DNA of 64,000 nucleotides from CAYJAD01 sp964370835 (GTDB taxonomy: Bacteria; Desulfobacterota; Desulfovibrionia; Desulfovibrionales; Desulfovibrionaceae), in NCBI GenBank assembly GCA_964370835.1, contig CAYJLO010000004.1:12386-76385 (forward strand), written 5' to 3'. Below, in pieces: positions 1-9,355 of this stretch. The position numbers and the translations under genes were made by a program. The notes below the pieces were generated by a model. That model was not told where the DNA came from. It did not search any database and worked only from the letters and a program-made list of their open reading frames with translations. How positions within the stretch are numbered: the stretch's first letter is position 1; each line of letters opens with the position of its first letter.

Positions 1-2954
1 GCTTCTTCCAAAAGTTCTGCCAAAAGCTTACGCACGTTTTCACGATTGCGGCGGAAAGGTTTCTCCATGCCAGCTGTGAGTAATGGATAGCCACAACATA
101 AGTGGCGTGGTGGTATGAGCACGCTATGGCCGGCCTTAAGCAAGAGCAACAACGTGGACATGGCTATGCGATCATAAAAGAGCGATCCGCCACAACCGGG
201 GAAGTACAACACTGCTGGTTTGGGGTTTTCACTTTCGCCAAGGTCTGGAGTAAATATATGACCGCGTTGCAACTTCAAGGATTCGTACATATTGGTATAA
301 CCAATTTTAGCACCCTTGCCGGAGAAAAGCGGACTTTGTATTTTTTTGCGCCAAGCTGCAGGGATGAAGGTCACCATTTTATTTTGGGTTTTTTGTCCCA
401 AGGAAGCCAACTTTGCCGCTTGAGGAATGCGTTTTTGCGGATCCGTCATGAGCCATTGCAAAGCACGCGTCTTGATGGGGTGGCCGCCATTGCCTTTGGA
501 CTGCAACATGGTGCGCAAGGTGAGGGCCACTTCACCGGAAGGAATCTTCACAGGACATACGGCAGAGCAACGTCCACAGGCTGTGCAGTGTTCAAATATA
601 TCGTTGATGTGTTGCAAAAGCCTTTCGTCCATGCGGCCTGTATTGGCTTGGATATAATAGATGGCTTCTAGCAACATACCCAGCACCATATTTTTATTGC
701 GCGGATGCCATTGCATGGAGCGCTCTGGATAGGTCATGGAGCATACATGTTTACACTTACCGCAGCGCGTACAGTTTTGCACAAGGCTTAACAAGTCCAT
801 GAGTTGTTCTTTGTCCGGCAGGCCACTTTCTCTAATGTCATTGATGAGACCGTTAAAAGAGAAGGTGAAGGGGCGAACGGGCAACTCTTTATTGATGAGC
901 TTTGCGGGATTAAGAATGTCACGCGGGTCCACCCTGTCTTTGAATTCGCGCAGGGCATTGATTTTGTCTTGATGTAAGAAAGCAATTTTGGTGATGCCTA
1001 TGCCATGCTCACCGGAAACGGCGCCGCCCATGTCTTGTGCTGTGGTCATGACGCGTGCGGCCACTTTTTCCGCTTCTTCCAGCATATGGTGGTCGCTGGA
1101 GTTCACAGGAATGTTCACGTGGCAATTGCCATCACCGGCATGCATATGACTGGCCACAATAATGCGACTGGCATACATATATTCAATAATTTGATGTATC
1201 TTTTTCTCTAAGGTGTCATACTTGGTGGCTAAATCCTTTAAGAAAAAGACTGCGCGCATGAACATTTCTTCATCGCTGATTTCCGATGCGGAAATATCCC
1301 CTCGGGCCACTTTGGAAATATAGGAAAACTCGCGGTTAAATTCTTTATCTTCCAAAGGGAATCCAGGTAAACGCCCCACCGACTGCATGGCATAGCGAAA
1401 AGCAGAAGCCACACATTCAAGATTTAATTGCTCAAGGAAGAGGGCAAAGTCCGGAATGCGAGCCATGGGAATGACCACGTCTTCGTTAATTTTAAAGCCA
1501 GAAGTGCGCTTGGCGATGGCGGACAGCTTATGTCTATCTTCCCAAAAGAGTTCGGCTTCCTTGGCATTTTGGGCAACGGTACAGTCCACATTGTCTTGTT
1601 TTTCCACAACTTCCACAATGGCCTTTTGACATTTTTCCAAGAGGATCTCATCATCGCCATCAATTTGCACAATGATAACCGAAATGGGGTCCCCTTCATA
1701 TGTTGTGGATTTTCTTTTATAGCCAATGGCTTGCACGTATTTTACGTTAAACTCTTCTAAAGCAGAAATGCTGGCATAGTCACCATCTTGACGAATTTGG
1801 TCGCGAAGCTTTACCAGTTCGCCAATGACCACAGCCGCCGTATGCATGGATCTTCCGAAAAACTCCAATACGATGACCTTAGAATACTCTGGTTTTTTGT
1901 GTAAAATAAAACTAGCTTCGGTGATGATGCCGTCCACGCCTTCTTTTTGCATGCCAGGCAAACCGCCAAGGGCTTTGTTGGTAACGTCTTTACCAAGGCC
2001 GGGCAAACGCACTTCTTCACCATGCAATTGTACCACATTGCGCACCCCGCCGGACATGTCCTTGATTTCAAAGGTGGCATATTCTTGGGGCAAAATTTTA
2101 TGTCTGGGGTGATTTTTGCGTTCCACGGTAATGATTTCACCCGTGGGGGTAACCATGCGCCACCAGAGTAAATTGTCCAAGGTGGTGCCGTATTCAAAAG
2201 CACAAGGCCCGCCGGCGTTTTCCGCTATATTACCGCCAATGGAAGAGGCTAGCTTGGAAGCTGGGTCAATGGAAAAGAAAAGATTCTTGGCATCGGCAGC
2301 CTTGATGGCCTCGTGAGTAAGTAAGCCGGCCTCACAGGTGAGAGTGAGATTTTCGGTGTCTATTTCGGCAATATTTGTGAGACGTGTGAGGCTCACAATG
2401 ACGGTACGCTTGCGCGCAGGCACAGCGCCGCCAGTCATGCCGGAGCCACCACCGCGGGGAATGAGAGCAAATTTTTTGTCATTGGCAAGGCGAACTAATT
2501 CTGCCACCTGCTCTGTGGTGCTGGGCTCCACCACACACAGGGGGAGTTCCATGCGCAAGTCTGTGGCGTCAGTGGCATTTTCTACCAATGCACCGGGGCG
2601 CAAGATGATACATTCTTCCGGCATGAAGGAGCGAAAAGCTGCAATGAGTTCGGCGCGGAAGGCCATTTCTGCCTCGTGAGCAGACCAAAACATGGTAATG
2701 CCTTCTCCAATGCAGGTGGCATAGTGATGGGCCAAAGCCAATGAAGTTTTTTCAAAGGTCTTTTGCACACTTTGTCGTACGGTTTCGGCGTCGATGAAAG
2801 GGTTGTAGGCCACAAGAAAAAGTTCTTCAGCAATGGCAATGGCCAAGTTGCGTACGGATTCTGGCCATTCTTCAAAGTCATTGCGGTTGATACGGAGAAT
2901 GCGGTTAACCACATATACAGGAGAAATGGAAATATGCGGGCCTTTATGAGCCAT
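1..2954 (-). CDS. FAD-binding and Fe-S oxidoreductase (D-lactate dehydrogenase type), 3' end outside window
   Basis: Open reading frame without a stop from an ATG at 2954 to the left edge, so about 984 residues are present and the C terminus is missing. A GAGG ribosome site lies about 11 bases upstream of the ATG. Domains in order: an FAD-binding PCMH fold around residues 130-360 (RGGGSGMTGG and GGNIAENAGG), an FAD-linked oxidase C-terminal domain with AGDGNCHVN and GEHGIG, two 4Fe-4S motifs near 720 (CTRCGKCKHVC) and 785 (CTACGRCSAVC), and a CCG-type cysteine-rich domain near 920-955 (PGCGG, CCG). This fusion of GlcD-like and GlcF-like parts is known in Desulfovibrio as a membrane-associated 2-hydroxyacid oxidase feeding electrons to the quinone pool. 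D-lactate as substrate is inferred from the family; glycolate or another hydroxyacid is possible. The next gene upstream is 27 bases away, so they may be co-transcribed. Confidence 0.85.
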   Translation of the reverse strand, partial: MAHKGPHISISPVYVVNRILRINRNDFEEWPESVRNLAIAIAEELFLVAYNPFIDAETVRQSVQKTFEKTSLALAHHYATCIGEGITMFWSAHEAEMAFRAELIAAFRSFMPEECIILRPGALVENATDATDLRMELPLCVVEPSTTEQVAELVRLANDKKFALIPRGGGSGMTGGAVPARKRTVIVSLTRLTNIAEIDTENLTLTCEAGLLTHEAIKAADAKNLFFSIDPASKLASSIGGNIAENAGGPCAFEYGTTLDNLLWWRMVTPTGEIITVERKNHPRHKILPQEYATFEIKDMSGGVRNVVQLHGEEVRLPGLGKDVTNKALGGLPGMQKEGVDGIITEASFILHKKPEYSKVIVLEFFGRSMHTAAVVIGELVKLRDQIRQDGDYASISALEEFNVKYVQAIGYKRKSTTYEGDPISVIIVQIDGDDEILLEKCQKAIVEVVEKQDNVDCTVAQNAKEAELFWEDRHKLSAIAKRTSGFKINEDVVIPMARIPDFALFLEQLNLECVASAFRYAMQSVGRLPGFPLEDKEFNREFSYISKVARGDISASEISDEEMFMRAVFFLKDLATKYDTLEKKIHQIIEYMYASRIIVASHMHAGDGNCHVNIPVNSSDHHMLEEAEKVAARVMTTAQDMGGAVSGEHGIGITKIAFLHQDKINALREFKDRVDPRDILNPAKLINKELPVRPFTFSFNGLINDIRESGLPDKEQLMDLLSLVQNCTRCGKCKHVCSMTYPERSMQWHPRNKNMVLGMLLEAIYYIQANTGRMDERLLQHINDIFEHCTACGRCSAVCPVKIPSGEVALTLRTMLQSKGNGGHPIKTRALQWLMTDPQKRIPQAAKLASLGQKTQNKMVTFIPAAWRKKIQSPLFSGKGAKIGYTNMYESLKLQRGHIFTPDLGESENPKPAVLYFPGCGGSLFYDRIAMSTLLLLLKAGHSVLIPPRHLCCGYPLLTAGMEKPFRRNRENVRKLLAELLEE

Positions 2955-2981
2955 AATGAGTGCCTCGTGTGGGGAATGAGT

Positions 2982-3461
2982 TTACCATTGGGAATAAGGA
3001 TTGCTAATCAAGTGGACATTTTTATAACGCATATCATGACTTACTTCTTGGCCAAGCCAAGGGGGACTGGCAAAGCTTTCGGCCTCACTGCCAAGTTCTA
3101 TTTCTGCCACCACTAGGCCGGCATTGGCACCTAAAAAGACATCCACGTGCCAAATGTGCTCTTCATGGGGGATTTGATAGCGTATTTTTTCTATAAGGGG
3201 GGGCGTGGCTAAAGTGTCTAGCAAGACGCGTGCTTCTTCGGGGGGAATAGCGTATTCATATTCAGCGGCTGTGAGGGCGGAGACAAAGCTTTTAATGGTG
3301 ATGAAAGCATTTTCTTGCGACCCATTTTGGCGCAGGCGTATGCGTATAACACGCTGGGGATCCGTGCTTAAATAACCTTGGGTGTACTTTGCGCCCTCTA
3401 TGTTCATTTCTTGCCAAGGGCTACCGTGTACAAGAAATTTTCTTTCTATTTCCGTGGCCAT
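2982..3461 (-). CDS. CYTH domain protein (triphosphate tunnel metalloenzyme family)
   Basis: 159 residues, beginning MATEIERKF. The ExExK-type signature (EIERKF, residues 4-9) is the hallmark of CYTH enzymes, which fold into a tunnel that binds triphosphate and divalent metal. Arg/Lys- and Glu-rich strands follow (RVIRIRLRQ near 38, IRYQIPHEE near 94, VAEIELGSE near 118), as expected for the tunnel wall. Length fits the short single-domain bacterial form without the CHAD domain. Family members are inorganic triphosphatases, thiamine triphosphatases or class IV adenylate cyclases; the sequence alone does not decide between them. It lies 27 bases upstream of the FAD/Fe-S oxidase, probably by shared transcription rather than shared function. 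Confidence 0.85.
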   Translation of the reverse strand: MATEIERKFLVHGSPWQEMNIEGAKYTQGYLSTDPQRVIRIRLRQNGSQENAFITIKSFVSALTAAEYEYAIPPEEARVLLDTLATPPLIEKIRYQIPHEEHIWHVDVFLGANAGLVVAEIELGSEAESFASPPWLGQEVSHDMRYKNVHLISNPYSQW

Positions 3462-3670
3462 GCTAGAGTGATAGTGCGTTTGCTATTTAAAGGTGTTGTA
3501 TAAAAACATGTGGGCGGGATAAGTTTTCGCACCCCATGTATAAAACGAAACTCAAAGCAGAAGTATGCTTAATAAATCTGGTCACACAAGGCTCATAAAA
3601 TGTATGTCGTGATTGTTTAAGGCACTTTTTCATGAAGCCTCATGCGACCAATATGAATTTTAGCTGTCTG

Positions 3671-4936
3671 CTAATCCCACTCGCGCTTATCTTCGATGGG
3701 GCGAATTTGCGGTGGAAGGCTACCTGGTGTGAGAACTTCCAATGTGGGACGCAATTTAATTTTTTCACGGAAAGCGTGTAAAAGTTCTTCTTCGCGTCTG
3801 AAATCACTGGTTTCCACAAAGAGCACCATTTCATCAATGCCGCCAGGATTGGTAACTTCAATCTGCCAGCGTTTGATTTCTTCAAAGTTGCTCATGACTT
3901 GCTCCACTTGGTGCGGATACACAAACATACCCTTAATGCGGGCAGTGGTGTCTACGCGACCCACAGTGGCTCCAAGGCGCGGGCTGGTGCGTCCGCATGC
4001 ACAAGGTGAGCGGTCAATATAAGACAAGTCACCGGTGGCAAGACGAATGAGGGGATAGGTCTTATTGAAGGCCGTCACCACAATTTCACCCACTTCACCG
4101 TCCTTTAAAGGAATACCAGTGTCTGGATGGCAAATTTCCACATAACAACGGTTAGCAATATGCAGACCGGTTTTATGGAAGCACTCATAGCCAATACAGC
4201 CCACATCGGCGGTGCCATAGCCTTGGCGTAACAGAATATCGTACTTCTTTTCCAGTTGATTACGCATTTTTTCAGAAAGGCGCTCACCAGTAACAAAGCC
4301 CACTTCGAGGAAGAGATCTTTACGTAGGTTAAGACCTTTTTCTTCTGCGCGTTGGGCCAAGTGCATTAAGAAGCTTGGCGTGCCCACATAGCCGGAAACA
4401 CGCAATTTTTGCATGATATCCAGTTGCGTAATGGCCTCGGAGGGGCCGGCAGGAATGACGGCGCAACCAAGGTTACGTAAAGGCTCTTCAAACATGAGCC
4501 CAGCAGGGGAGAGGTGATAGTTAAAAGTAACTTGCACCGCATCGCCCGGACGATATCCGGCGGCATAGAAGGCTTCTGTGTAACCCCAGTAATCATCGGC
4601 TCTATCTTCTGGGTCAAAGATGGGCCCGGGAGAGAGGAAAATACGTTTTAAGTCACCAATGTCCTTGGTGAGTAAACCACCAAGGCGTGGCCCCATGGAT
4701 TGCAAAAAGATAAGCTCTTTTTTCTTCAGGATGGGGATATGTTTGATATCAGAAAGGGTTTTGAACTTGTCAACATTAAACTGGGCACGATCAAAACGTT
4801 TTTTTACATCCTCAGAGTAGCGGTAAGCATAAGAAAGTAAATCTTTTAATTGAATAAGATAAAATTGCTTGCGTTCGCTTTCGTCAAGCACTTCCTTACG
4901 ATTATAAATACCTTCGGTGCGGTCTTTACGAGTCAT
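3671..4936 (-). CDS. phenylacetate-CoA ligase-like AMP-forming enzyme
   Basis: 421 residues from the ATG at 4936, which has GGGAG seven bases upstream; an in-frame ATG at 4963 would add nine residues but has no ribosome site. The protein belongs to the PaaK branch of the adenylate-forming superfamily. Visible motifs are GYGTADVG (acyl-adenylate pocket region, about residue 230), LATGDLS (A8-region aspartate) and a C-terminal domain with RIKGMFVYPHQVE typical of PaaK. The family activates aryl acids to CoA thioesters. In Desulfovibrio such genes are common and usually not linked to a phenylacetate catabolic cluster; no paa genes are seen here either, so the acid used is unknown. The gene stands alone, divergent from the porin. 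Confidence 0.85.
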   Translation of the reverse strand: MTRKDRTEGIYNRKEVLDESERKQFYLIQLKDLLSYAYRYSEDVKKRFDRAQFNVDKFKTLSDIKHIPILKKKELIFLQSMGPRLGGLLTKDIGDLKRIFLSPGPIFDPEDRADDYWGYTEAFYAAGYRPGDAVQVTFNYHLSPAGLMFEEPLRNLGCAVIPAGPSEAITQLDIMQKLRVSGYVGTPSFLMHLAQRAEEKGLNLRKDLFLEVGFVTGERLSEKMRNQLEKKYDILLRQGYGTADVGCIGYECFHKTGLHIANRCYVEICHPDTGIPLKDGEVGEIVVTAFNKTYPLIRLATGDLSYIDRSPCACGRTSPRLGATVGRVDTTARIKGMFVYPHQVEQVMSNFEEIKRWQIEVTNPGGIDEMVLFVETSDFRREEELLHAFREKIKLRPTLEVLTPGSLPPQIRPIEDKREWD

Positions 4937-4963
4937 TTGGACACTCCCAAAAGAAATTGTCAT

Positions 4964-5397
4964 TTAAGATGAATGAACACCTTGCGTTAAAAAAAGCACA
5001 TATGCAAGGATTATTTTTTATTTCTGCAAATTCTACTACTTAGAAAGCTTTTTTGAGTGATTGCTCATTCAATTTTCTGCGAGGTATCAGATTGAACAGT
5101 ACACCTCTATCAATATAAGTCTAAGATTTACTAAAAGCAAGGCTCTCTATAGAAATTAGAGTGAAAGTATTTAAGAGTGAGTTTCACTATAGTTGTTGCG
5201 ACAACGGTAAAAAAAATTTAACAATCGAATCTCTGGAACACGGCGGCAACGGGAAAATACACAGGAATGGTTCCTATTTTGTGAATTTATCTAGAGTTGT
5301 TCTATATGGGGACTTTTTATAACTATTCGTTTTTTTTATAAAAACTTCACTAATTGTTGATTTTGATGGAAAAGTAAAAAAATTTGCACTTTTTTTC
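4964..5397. other. AT-rich intergenic region between paaK-like gene and porin
   Basis: About 430 bases without a convincing gene. It holds short inverted repeats (GTGAAA at 5161 with TTTCAC at 5182; GTTGT/ACAAC around TGCG near 5195) and long A/T runs. Its position between divergent genes suggests regulatory DNA for the porin, but no known operator could be recognised. Confidence 0.5.
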
Positions 5398-5426
5398 TTG
5401 CCATCTTCATGCCCATGGGGTAAATA
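5398..5426 (+). promoter_or_regulatory. sigma-70-type promoter of the porin gene
   Basis: TTGCCA (5398-5403) and TAAATA (5421-5426) are separated by 17 bases, giving a predicted start of transcription near 5433 and a leader of about 57 bases before the porin ATG at 5491. Direct consensus match only; no other box pair of this quality lies nearby. Confidence 0.6.
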
Positions 5427-5490
5427 CAAAGCCAGAGGATATTTTAACTCAATTTAAGCACCTTGTGTGCATGAAGGAAGGAAGGTTACT

Positions 5491-6942
5491 ATGAAAAGAA
5501 TAGCTACTTTATTATTAACAGCAGGTCTCGTATTTGCTGGTGTTACTGGCGCTTCCGCCATTGATTTCAAAGCAAAAGGTCAATTCATCATGTCTTTTGA
5601 CCTTGGCAAAACCAACACCAACGGTGCTTACGGTTTCGACGGTAAGGATAGCTTTGAAGCTACCCAACGTATCCGTTTGGGCGTAGAAGCCATTGCTTCT
5701 GAGTCCCTTTCCGGTACTGTGTTCTTCGAAATGGGCAACACCACTTGGGGTAAGTCTTCTGAAGGCGGCGCTCTTGGTACCGACGGTAAGATCGTTGAAG
5801 TTAAGCATGCTTACATCGACTGGATTGTGCCTAGCACCGAATTGAAAGTACGTATGGGTCTTCAAGCTCTTGGCTTGCCTTCCTACACCACCGGTACTTC
5901 CCAAATTTTCGTACACGACGTGGCCGCTGTTGTTCTTAACAATAAGTTCAACGACAACGTAAGCGTAACTGCTTTCTGGGCACGTCCTTTCAACGACAAC
6001 TATGATGATGACAACCAAGCTTGGGGCGATAACTCCAATAGCCTTGACAACGTAGACTCTTTTGGTCTTGTTGTGCCCATGACTTTCAACAACGTGAAAG
6101 TAACTCCTTGGGTTATGTACACCATGGTTGGCCAAAACTACGCTCGCGACCTTGACAACCTTAAGCATACTTCTGCTTCTGACTACGAAATGGCCAATGG
6201 TCAAATGGGTACAGTAGGTTACGGCTTACTTCCAGTTGGTACAGTTGCAAACAACATGCTTGCTGGCAACCCCGGCGACTTGTTCGCTTACGGTAACGTA
6301 TGGCATGCTGGTTTAACCGGTGAAGCTAGCTTCGGCGGACCTTTCTCCTTAGCTTGGGATTTCAACTACGGTAATTCCGATTTTGGCGATGACAACTTAA
6401 GCCGTGAAGGTTTCTTGGTAAGCTTACTTGCTGAATACAAGATGGATTGGGGTACTCCTGGTTTATACGCATGGTACACCTCCGGTGATGACGACAGCAC
6501 CAGAAACGGTTCTGAGCGCATGCCTATCATCTCCACCACCGGTGGCACCAACGAATTCTCCAGCTTTGCTTTCTCCGGTGCTAAATACATCGAACGCGAA
6601 TGCGTAGTTGCTGAAAGCCTCGTGGGTACTTGGGGTATCGGCGCACGTATTACTGACATGAGCTTCGTGGAAGACCTTAAGCACACTTTCCGTGTGAACT
6701 ACTTCCAAGGTACCAACCATGAAGATATGGCTGCTGAAGTATCTGGTGGCTTTAACCACATTTACCTCACCACTGAAGATTGGGCTCTTGAGTTTGGCTT
6801 GACCAACACCTACAAAATCTACGACAACTTAACCTTGTCCGTAGAAGCAGCTTACATCTACTTCGACATGAATGCTGATGCATGGAGCCAAGGCGATTAC
6901 GACACTTGGAACATCAACACCAGCTTCGTATACAGCTTCTAA
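5491..6942 (+). CDS. outer membrane homotrimeric porin
   Basis: 483 residues from the ATG at 5491, preceded by a strong GGAAGGAAGG ribosome site; a GTG at 5467 would only add residues ahead of the signal peptide. The N terminus MKRIATLLL followed by GASA at residues 20-23 is a clear Sec signal peptide with cleavage before IDFKAKG. The mature part is rich in alternating aromatic and polar residues, Asp and Asn, and ends in ...FVYSF with terminal Phe, the outer membrane insertion signal recognised by BamA. This matches the Desulfovibrio porin family that forms trimers. Two cysteine or acidic clusters (for example NDNYDDDNQ) probably lie in surface loops. Codon use is strongly biased, as for an abundant protein. 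It has its own promoter and terminator. Confidence 0.92.
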   Translation: MKRIATLLLTAGLVFAGVTGASAIDFKAKGQFIMSFDLGKTNTNGAYGFDGKDSFEATQRIRLGVEAIASESLSGTVFFEMGNTTWGKSSEGGALGTDGKIVEVKHAYIDWIVPSTELKVRMGLQALGLPSYTTGTSQIFVHDVAAVVLNNKFNDNVSVTAFWARPFNDNYDDDNQAWGDNSNSLDNVDSFGLVVPMTFNNVKVTPWVMYTMVGQNYARDLDNLKHTSASDYEMANGQMGTVGYGLLPVGTVANNMLAGNPGDLFAYGNVWHAGLTGEASFGGPFSLAWDFNYGNSDFGDDNLSREGFLVSLLAEYKMDWGTPGLYAWYTSGDDDSTRNGSERMPIISTTGGTNEFSSFAFSGAKYIERECVVAESLVGTWGIGARITDMSFVEDLKHTFRVNYFQGTNHEDMAAEVSGGFNHIYLTTEDWALEFGLTNTYKIYDNLTLSVEAAYIYFDMNADAWSQGDYDTWNINTSFVYSF

Positions 6943-6964
6943 TCACATTATTGTGGTGCATCTT

Positions 6965-6994
6965 GGGGAGTCCTTGTGGGCTCCCCTTTTTTTT
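6965..6994 (+). terminator. rho-independent terminator of the porin gene
   Basis: Nine-base stem (6965-6973 with 6978-6986, one G-T pair), four-base loop TTGT, then eight T residues at 6987-6994. It lies 22 bases after the porin stop codon. Confidence 0.9.
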
Positions 6995-7186
6995 GGCCTT
7001 AGAATGCTGTGGCATATGATTGGATTTTTTCGTAGGGGATAGAACATTTTCCACAAACATAGCAAAAAAACTTTCTTTAAAGGATAGGTACTTCACTGAA
7101 GATTTGCCATGAGCTTCTGTGGTGAGAGTTTAGGAGGAGAAGTGCGAGATGCTCATTGTATGAGTAGAATATGCGTTGTACGCCAT

Positions 7187-7232
7187 AAAAAAGGGGAGAA
7201 AACTTTGCTCTACAGCAAGCTTTCTCCCCTTT
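7187..7232 (-). terminator. rho-independent terminator after dapA
   Basis: On the minus strand a long hairpin (outer arms 7221-7232 and 7190-7201, inner GCAAG pairing, short loop) is followed by six T residues (A run 7187-7192 on the plus strand). It begins about 20 bases after the dapA stop. Confidence 0.85.
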
Positions 7233-7252
7233 AAAAAATACTACAATAATAC

Positions 7253-8131
7253 TTAAATAAGCTGTGCTTTGCTCATGACTGCACGCAAATATTCTTTATT
7301 GCCTTCAGTCATGTTCACCATGGGCAAGCGGAAGGATTCATCCATTTTACCCATCATGGCAAGGGCTGTTTTCACAGGGCTGGGGTTGGTTTCCACAAAC
7401 ATGGCACGGTTCAGCGGCATGAGCTCAAAGTGTATTTGCTTGGCCTTTTCAAGTTCTCCCTGAGCATAGGCTTTGCAAAGCTGAGACATTTTAGCCGGAG
7501 CGATGTTTGATGTTACGGAAATGACGCCGCTACCGCCCAAAGCGAGCAAGGGCAAAACAGTAAAGTCATCACCTGACAGTACGCTAAAGCCTTTGGGGCA
7601 TTCTTCCAAAACATCAGAAACCTGCGTAATATTCCCTGTGGCTTCTTTGATACCCACAATATGCGAGAAGTCTTTGGCAAGGCGTCCCACGGTGGCGGGA
7701 AGCAAATTACAGCCTGTACGTCCTGGCACATTGTACAGCACAAGGGGGAAGTTCACAGCATCGGCAATGGCCTTATAATGCTGATAAAGTCCTTCTTGTG
7801 TGGGTTTGTTGTAATAGGGGGTAATGAGTAAAGCACCATCGGCACCGGCTTCTTTGGCAAAGCGGGTGAGTCTGATGGCTTCTTCGGTATTGTTGGAGCC
7901 TGCACCGGCAAGCACTGGCACGCGGCCTTTGGCTTGATCAATACAGATTTCAATGACTTTTTCGTGCTCTTCGTGGGATAAAGTGGCAGATTCTCCCGTG
8001 GTACCACAAGGTACGAGACCATCAATGCCTTCTTCAATTTGCCATTCAATAAAGGCGCGGTAACGTTCTTCGTCCACCGCACCTTGAGAAAATGGGGTCA
8101 CTAAAGCAGTGAATGCACCAGCAAACTGCAT
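7253..8131 (-). CDS. dapA: 4-hydroxy-tetrahydrodipicolinate synthase
   Basis: 292 residues, the usual length for DapA. It condenses pyruvate with aspartate semialdehyde, the first committed step to diaminopimelate and lysine. The (beta/alpha)8 aldolase signatures are present: PCGTTGESATLS near residue 41 (substrate-binding threonines), YNVPGRTG near 133 (catalytic tyrosine) and GIKEATG near 160 (the Schiff-base lysine). A GAGGG ribosome site precedes the ATG. It follows the HU-type gene by 66 bases with a hairpin terminator between them, and it is closed by its own strong terminator, so it may be transcribed alone. Confidence 0.97.
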   Translation of the reverse strand: MQFAGAFTALVTPFSQGAVDEERYRAFIEWQIEEGIDGLVPCGTTGESATLSHEEHEKVIEICIDQAKGRVPVLAGAGSNNTEEAIRLTRFAKEAGADGALLITPYYNKPTQEGLYQHYKAIADAVNFPLVLYNVPGRTGCNLLPATVGRLAKDFSHIVGIKEATGNITQVSDVLEECPKGFSVLSGDDFTVLPLLALGGSGVISVTSNIAPAKMSQLCKAYAQGELEKAKQIHFELMPLNRAMFVETNPSPVKTALAMMGKMDESFRLPMVNMTEGNKEYLRAVMSKAQLI

Positions 8132-8160
8132 AAAATTCCCTCACACTGGCATAAATGTGT

Positions 8161-8190
8161 AAAAAACTACGCCCTTAAAAAGGGTTCGTA
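8161..8190 (-). terminator. hairpin terminator between hup-like gene and dapA
   Basis: On the minus strand CCCTT pairs with AAGGG around a TTT loop, extended by TACG/CGTA across a two-base bulge, and is followed by six T residues. Short but well placed after the HU stop codon. Confidence 0.6.
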
Positions 8191-8197
8191 ATGGTTA

Positions 8198-8473
8198 TTA
8201 TTGATTCAAAAATTCTTTAAGTTCTTTACCAGCGCGGAAGAAGGGGAGGCGCTTAGGCTCTACGGTTACAGAATCACCAGTTTTGGGATTGCGTCCGGTA
8301 TACCCTTCATATTCTTTAACTTTAAAGGAACCAAAGCCACGAATTTCTACTCTTTCGCCAGCAAGTAAAGAGTCTTTCATGCAGTCTACGAAAGTAGTTA
8401 CCACAAGAGAGGCGTCTTCCATGGGTAAATTGGCTTCTTCGGCAAGGGCCTTAATAAGTTCGCTTTTGTTCAT
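8198..8473 (-). CDS. HU/IHF family DNA-binding protein
   Basis: 91 residues. The family signature GFGSF (about residue 46) and the DNA-contacting arm GRNPKTGDSV with the conserved proline (residues 60-69) are intact. It is a basic, dimeric nucleoid protein that bends DNA. The arm and the C terminus (PFFRAGKELKEFLN) fit HU at least as well as IHF; assignment to one type cannot be made safely from the sequence alone. The ribosome site GGAG lies close to the ATG. The gene sits between a FlhG-like ATPase gene and dapA with no functional link implied. Confidence 0.95.
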   Translation of the reverse strand: MNKSELIKALAEEANLPMEDASLVVTTFVDCMKDSLLAGERVEIRGFGSFKVKEYEGYTGRNPKTGDSVTVEPKRLPFFRAGKELKEFLNQ

Positions 8474-8550
8474 ATGATCTCCAAAAAAAATAAACTAGTA
8501 GGTCGAGCTACATATCGTAAGCTACAGAATTTTCATATAAAAGTAAATAT

Positions 8551-9354
8551 TTATTCTGTAGGAATCTGTAAAACATTTCTTTTTTCAAGTTCTTCCAGCA
8601 TATTTAGGCGAATTTTTTGAATTTTTTGCGCAATATTCTGGATATCTACCCCAGCTGGAGAGCCGTGGGTACTGCTTAAAAAGGCTTTTTGTTGGCGCAC
8701 GGCTTCCATAAGTTTTGGGTCAAAACGCACAGAACCAAGGAGTGTGGGCTCAATACCAAGGAATCTTTTACATGCCATTTGTAAAGTATTAAAAGCCTTC
8801 TTTTCTTCTTTGGCATCTTCCACTTGGTTTACGATGACCATAAAGTCGCGCACGCCATGATTGCTATGCAAAATTTTCATGAGTGCATAACTGTCCGTAA
8901 GGGAGGTGGGCTCCGGCGTGATGACAACAATACGCACGGCGGCCATGGTGGCAAAAGCTTGTACCATATCGGTAATCCCTGCCCCAAGATCCATGAAGAC
9001 ATAGTGATATTGTCCTAGAAGGGGGTTGATTCGCTTAAGCAAAATTTCCCTTTGGTCCACATCTAGTTCCACAAGTTCTGGCATGCCTGACGCGGCGGGT
9101 AAAATATCAAGACCTGTTTCAACCTTATGAACCACATCCTTCATTTCGCAATTACCAAGTAGGGCGTCTTGCATGGTTTTTTCTGGAGTTATACCCAGTA
9201 AAACATCAAGGTTGGCAAGGCCCATGTCACAGTCCATCAGGATAGATGGAAAGTCCATGTGTTGCAAGGCGTAAGCAAGGTTTAAGGTGATGTTGGTTTT
9301 TCCCACACCGCCCTTGCCGCTCATGATGCATACACTCATAGTTGTGTTGGACAT
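8551..9354 (-). CDS. MinD/ParA-family ATPase, FlhG/YlxH-like
   Basis: 267 residues from the ATG at 9354, which begins one base after the stop of the preceding gene and has GAGG eight bases upstream; longer in-frame starts would overlap that gene. The deviant Walker A motif KGGVGKT lies at residues 11-17, the switch-like LMDCDMGLANLDVLLG near 40 and the MDLGAG Walker B-type motif near 120. The GLANLDVLLG stretch is typical of FlhG/YlxH, which controls flagellar number and position, rather than of chromosome ParA. No flagellar genes flank it here. The partner gene encodes a degenerate GGDEF protein, so the pair may couple to nucleotide signalling, which is inference. The C-terminal amphipathic membrane-targeting helix of MinD is not obvious. 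Confidence 0.8.
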   Translation of the reverse strand: MSNTTMSVCIMSGKGGVGKTNITLNLAYALQHMDFPSILMDCDMGLANLDVLLGITPEKTMQDALLGNCEMKDVVHKVETGLDILPAASGMPELVELDVDQREILLKRINPLLGQYHYVFMDLGAGITDMVQAFATMAAVRIVVITPEPTSLTDSYALMKILHSNHGVRDFMVIVNQVEDAKEEKKAFNTLQMACKRFLGIEPTLLGSVRFDPKLMEAVRQQKAFLSSTHGSPAGVDIQNIAQKIQKIRLNMLEELEKRNVLQIPTE

Positions 9355-9355
9355 T

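Noticed and set aside
5515..6204. Long open frame on the minus strand inside the porin gene
   Set aside because: It is the antisense shadow of a codon-biased porin gene; no ribosome site, start context or family features.
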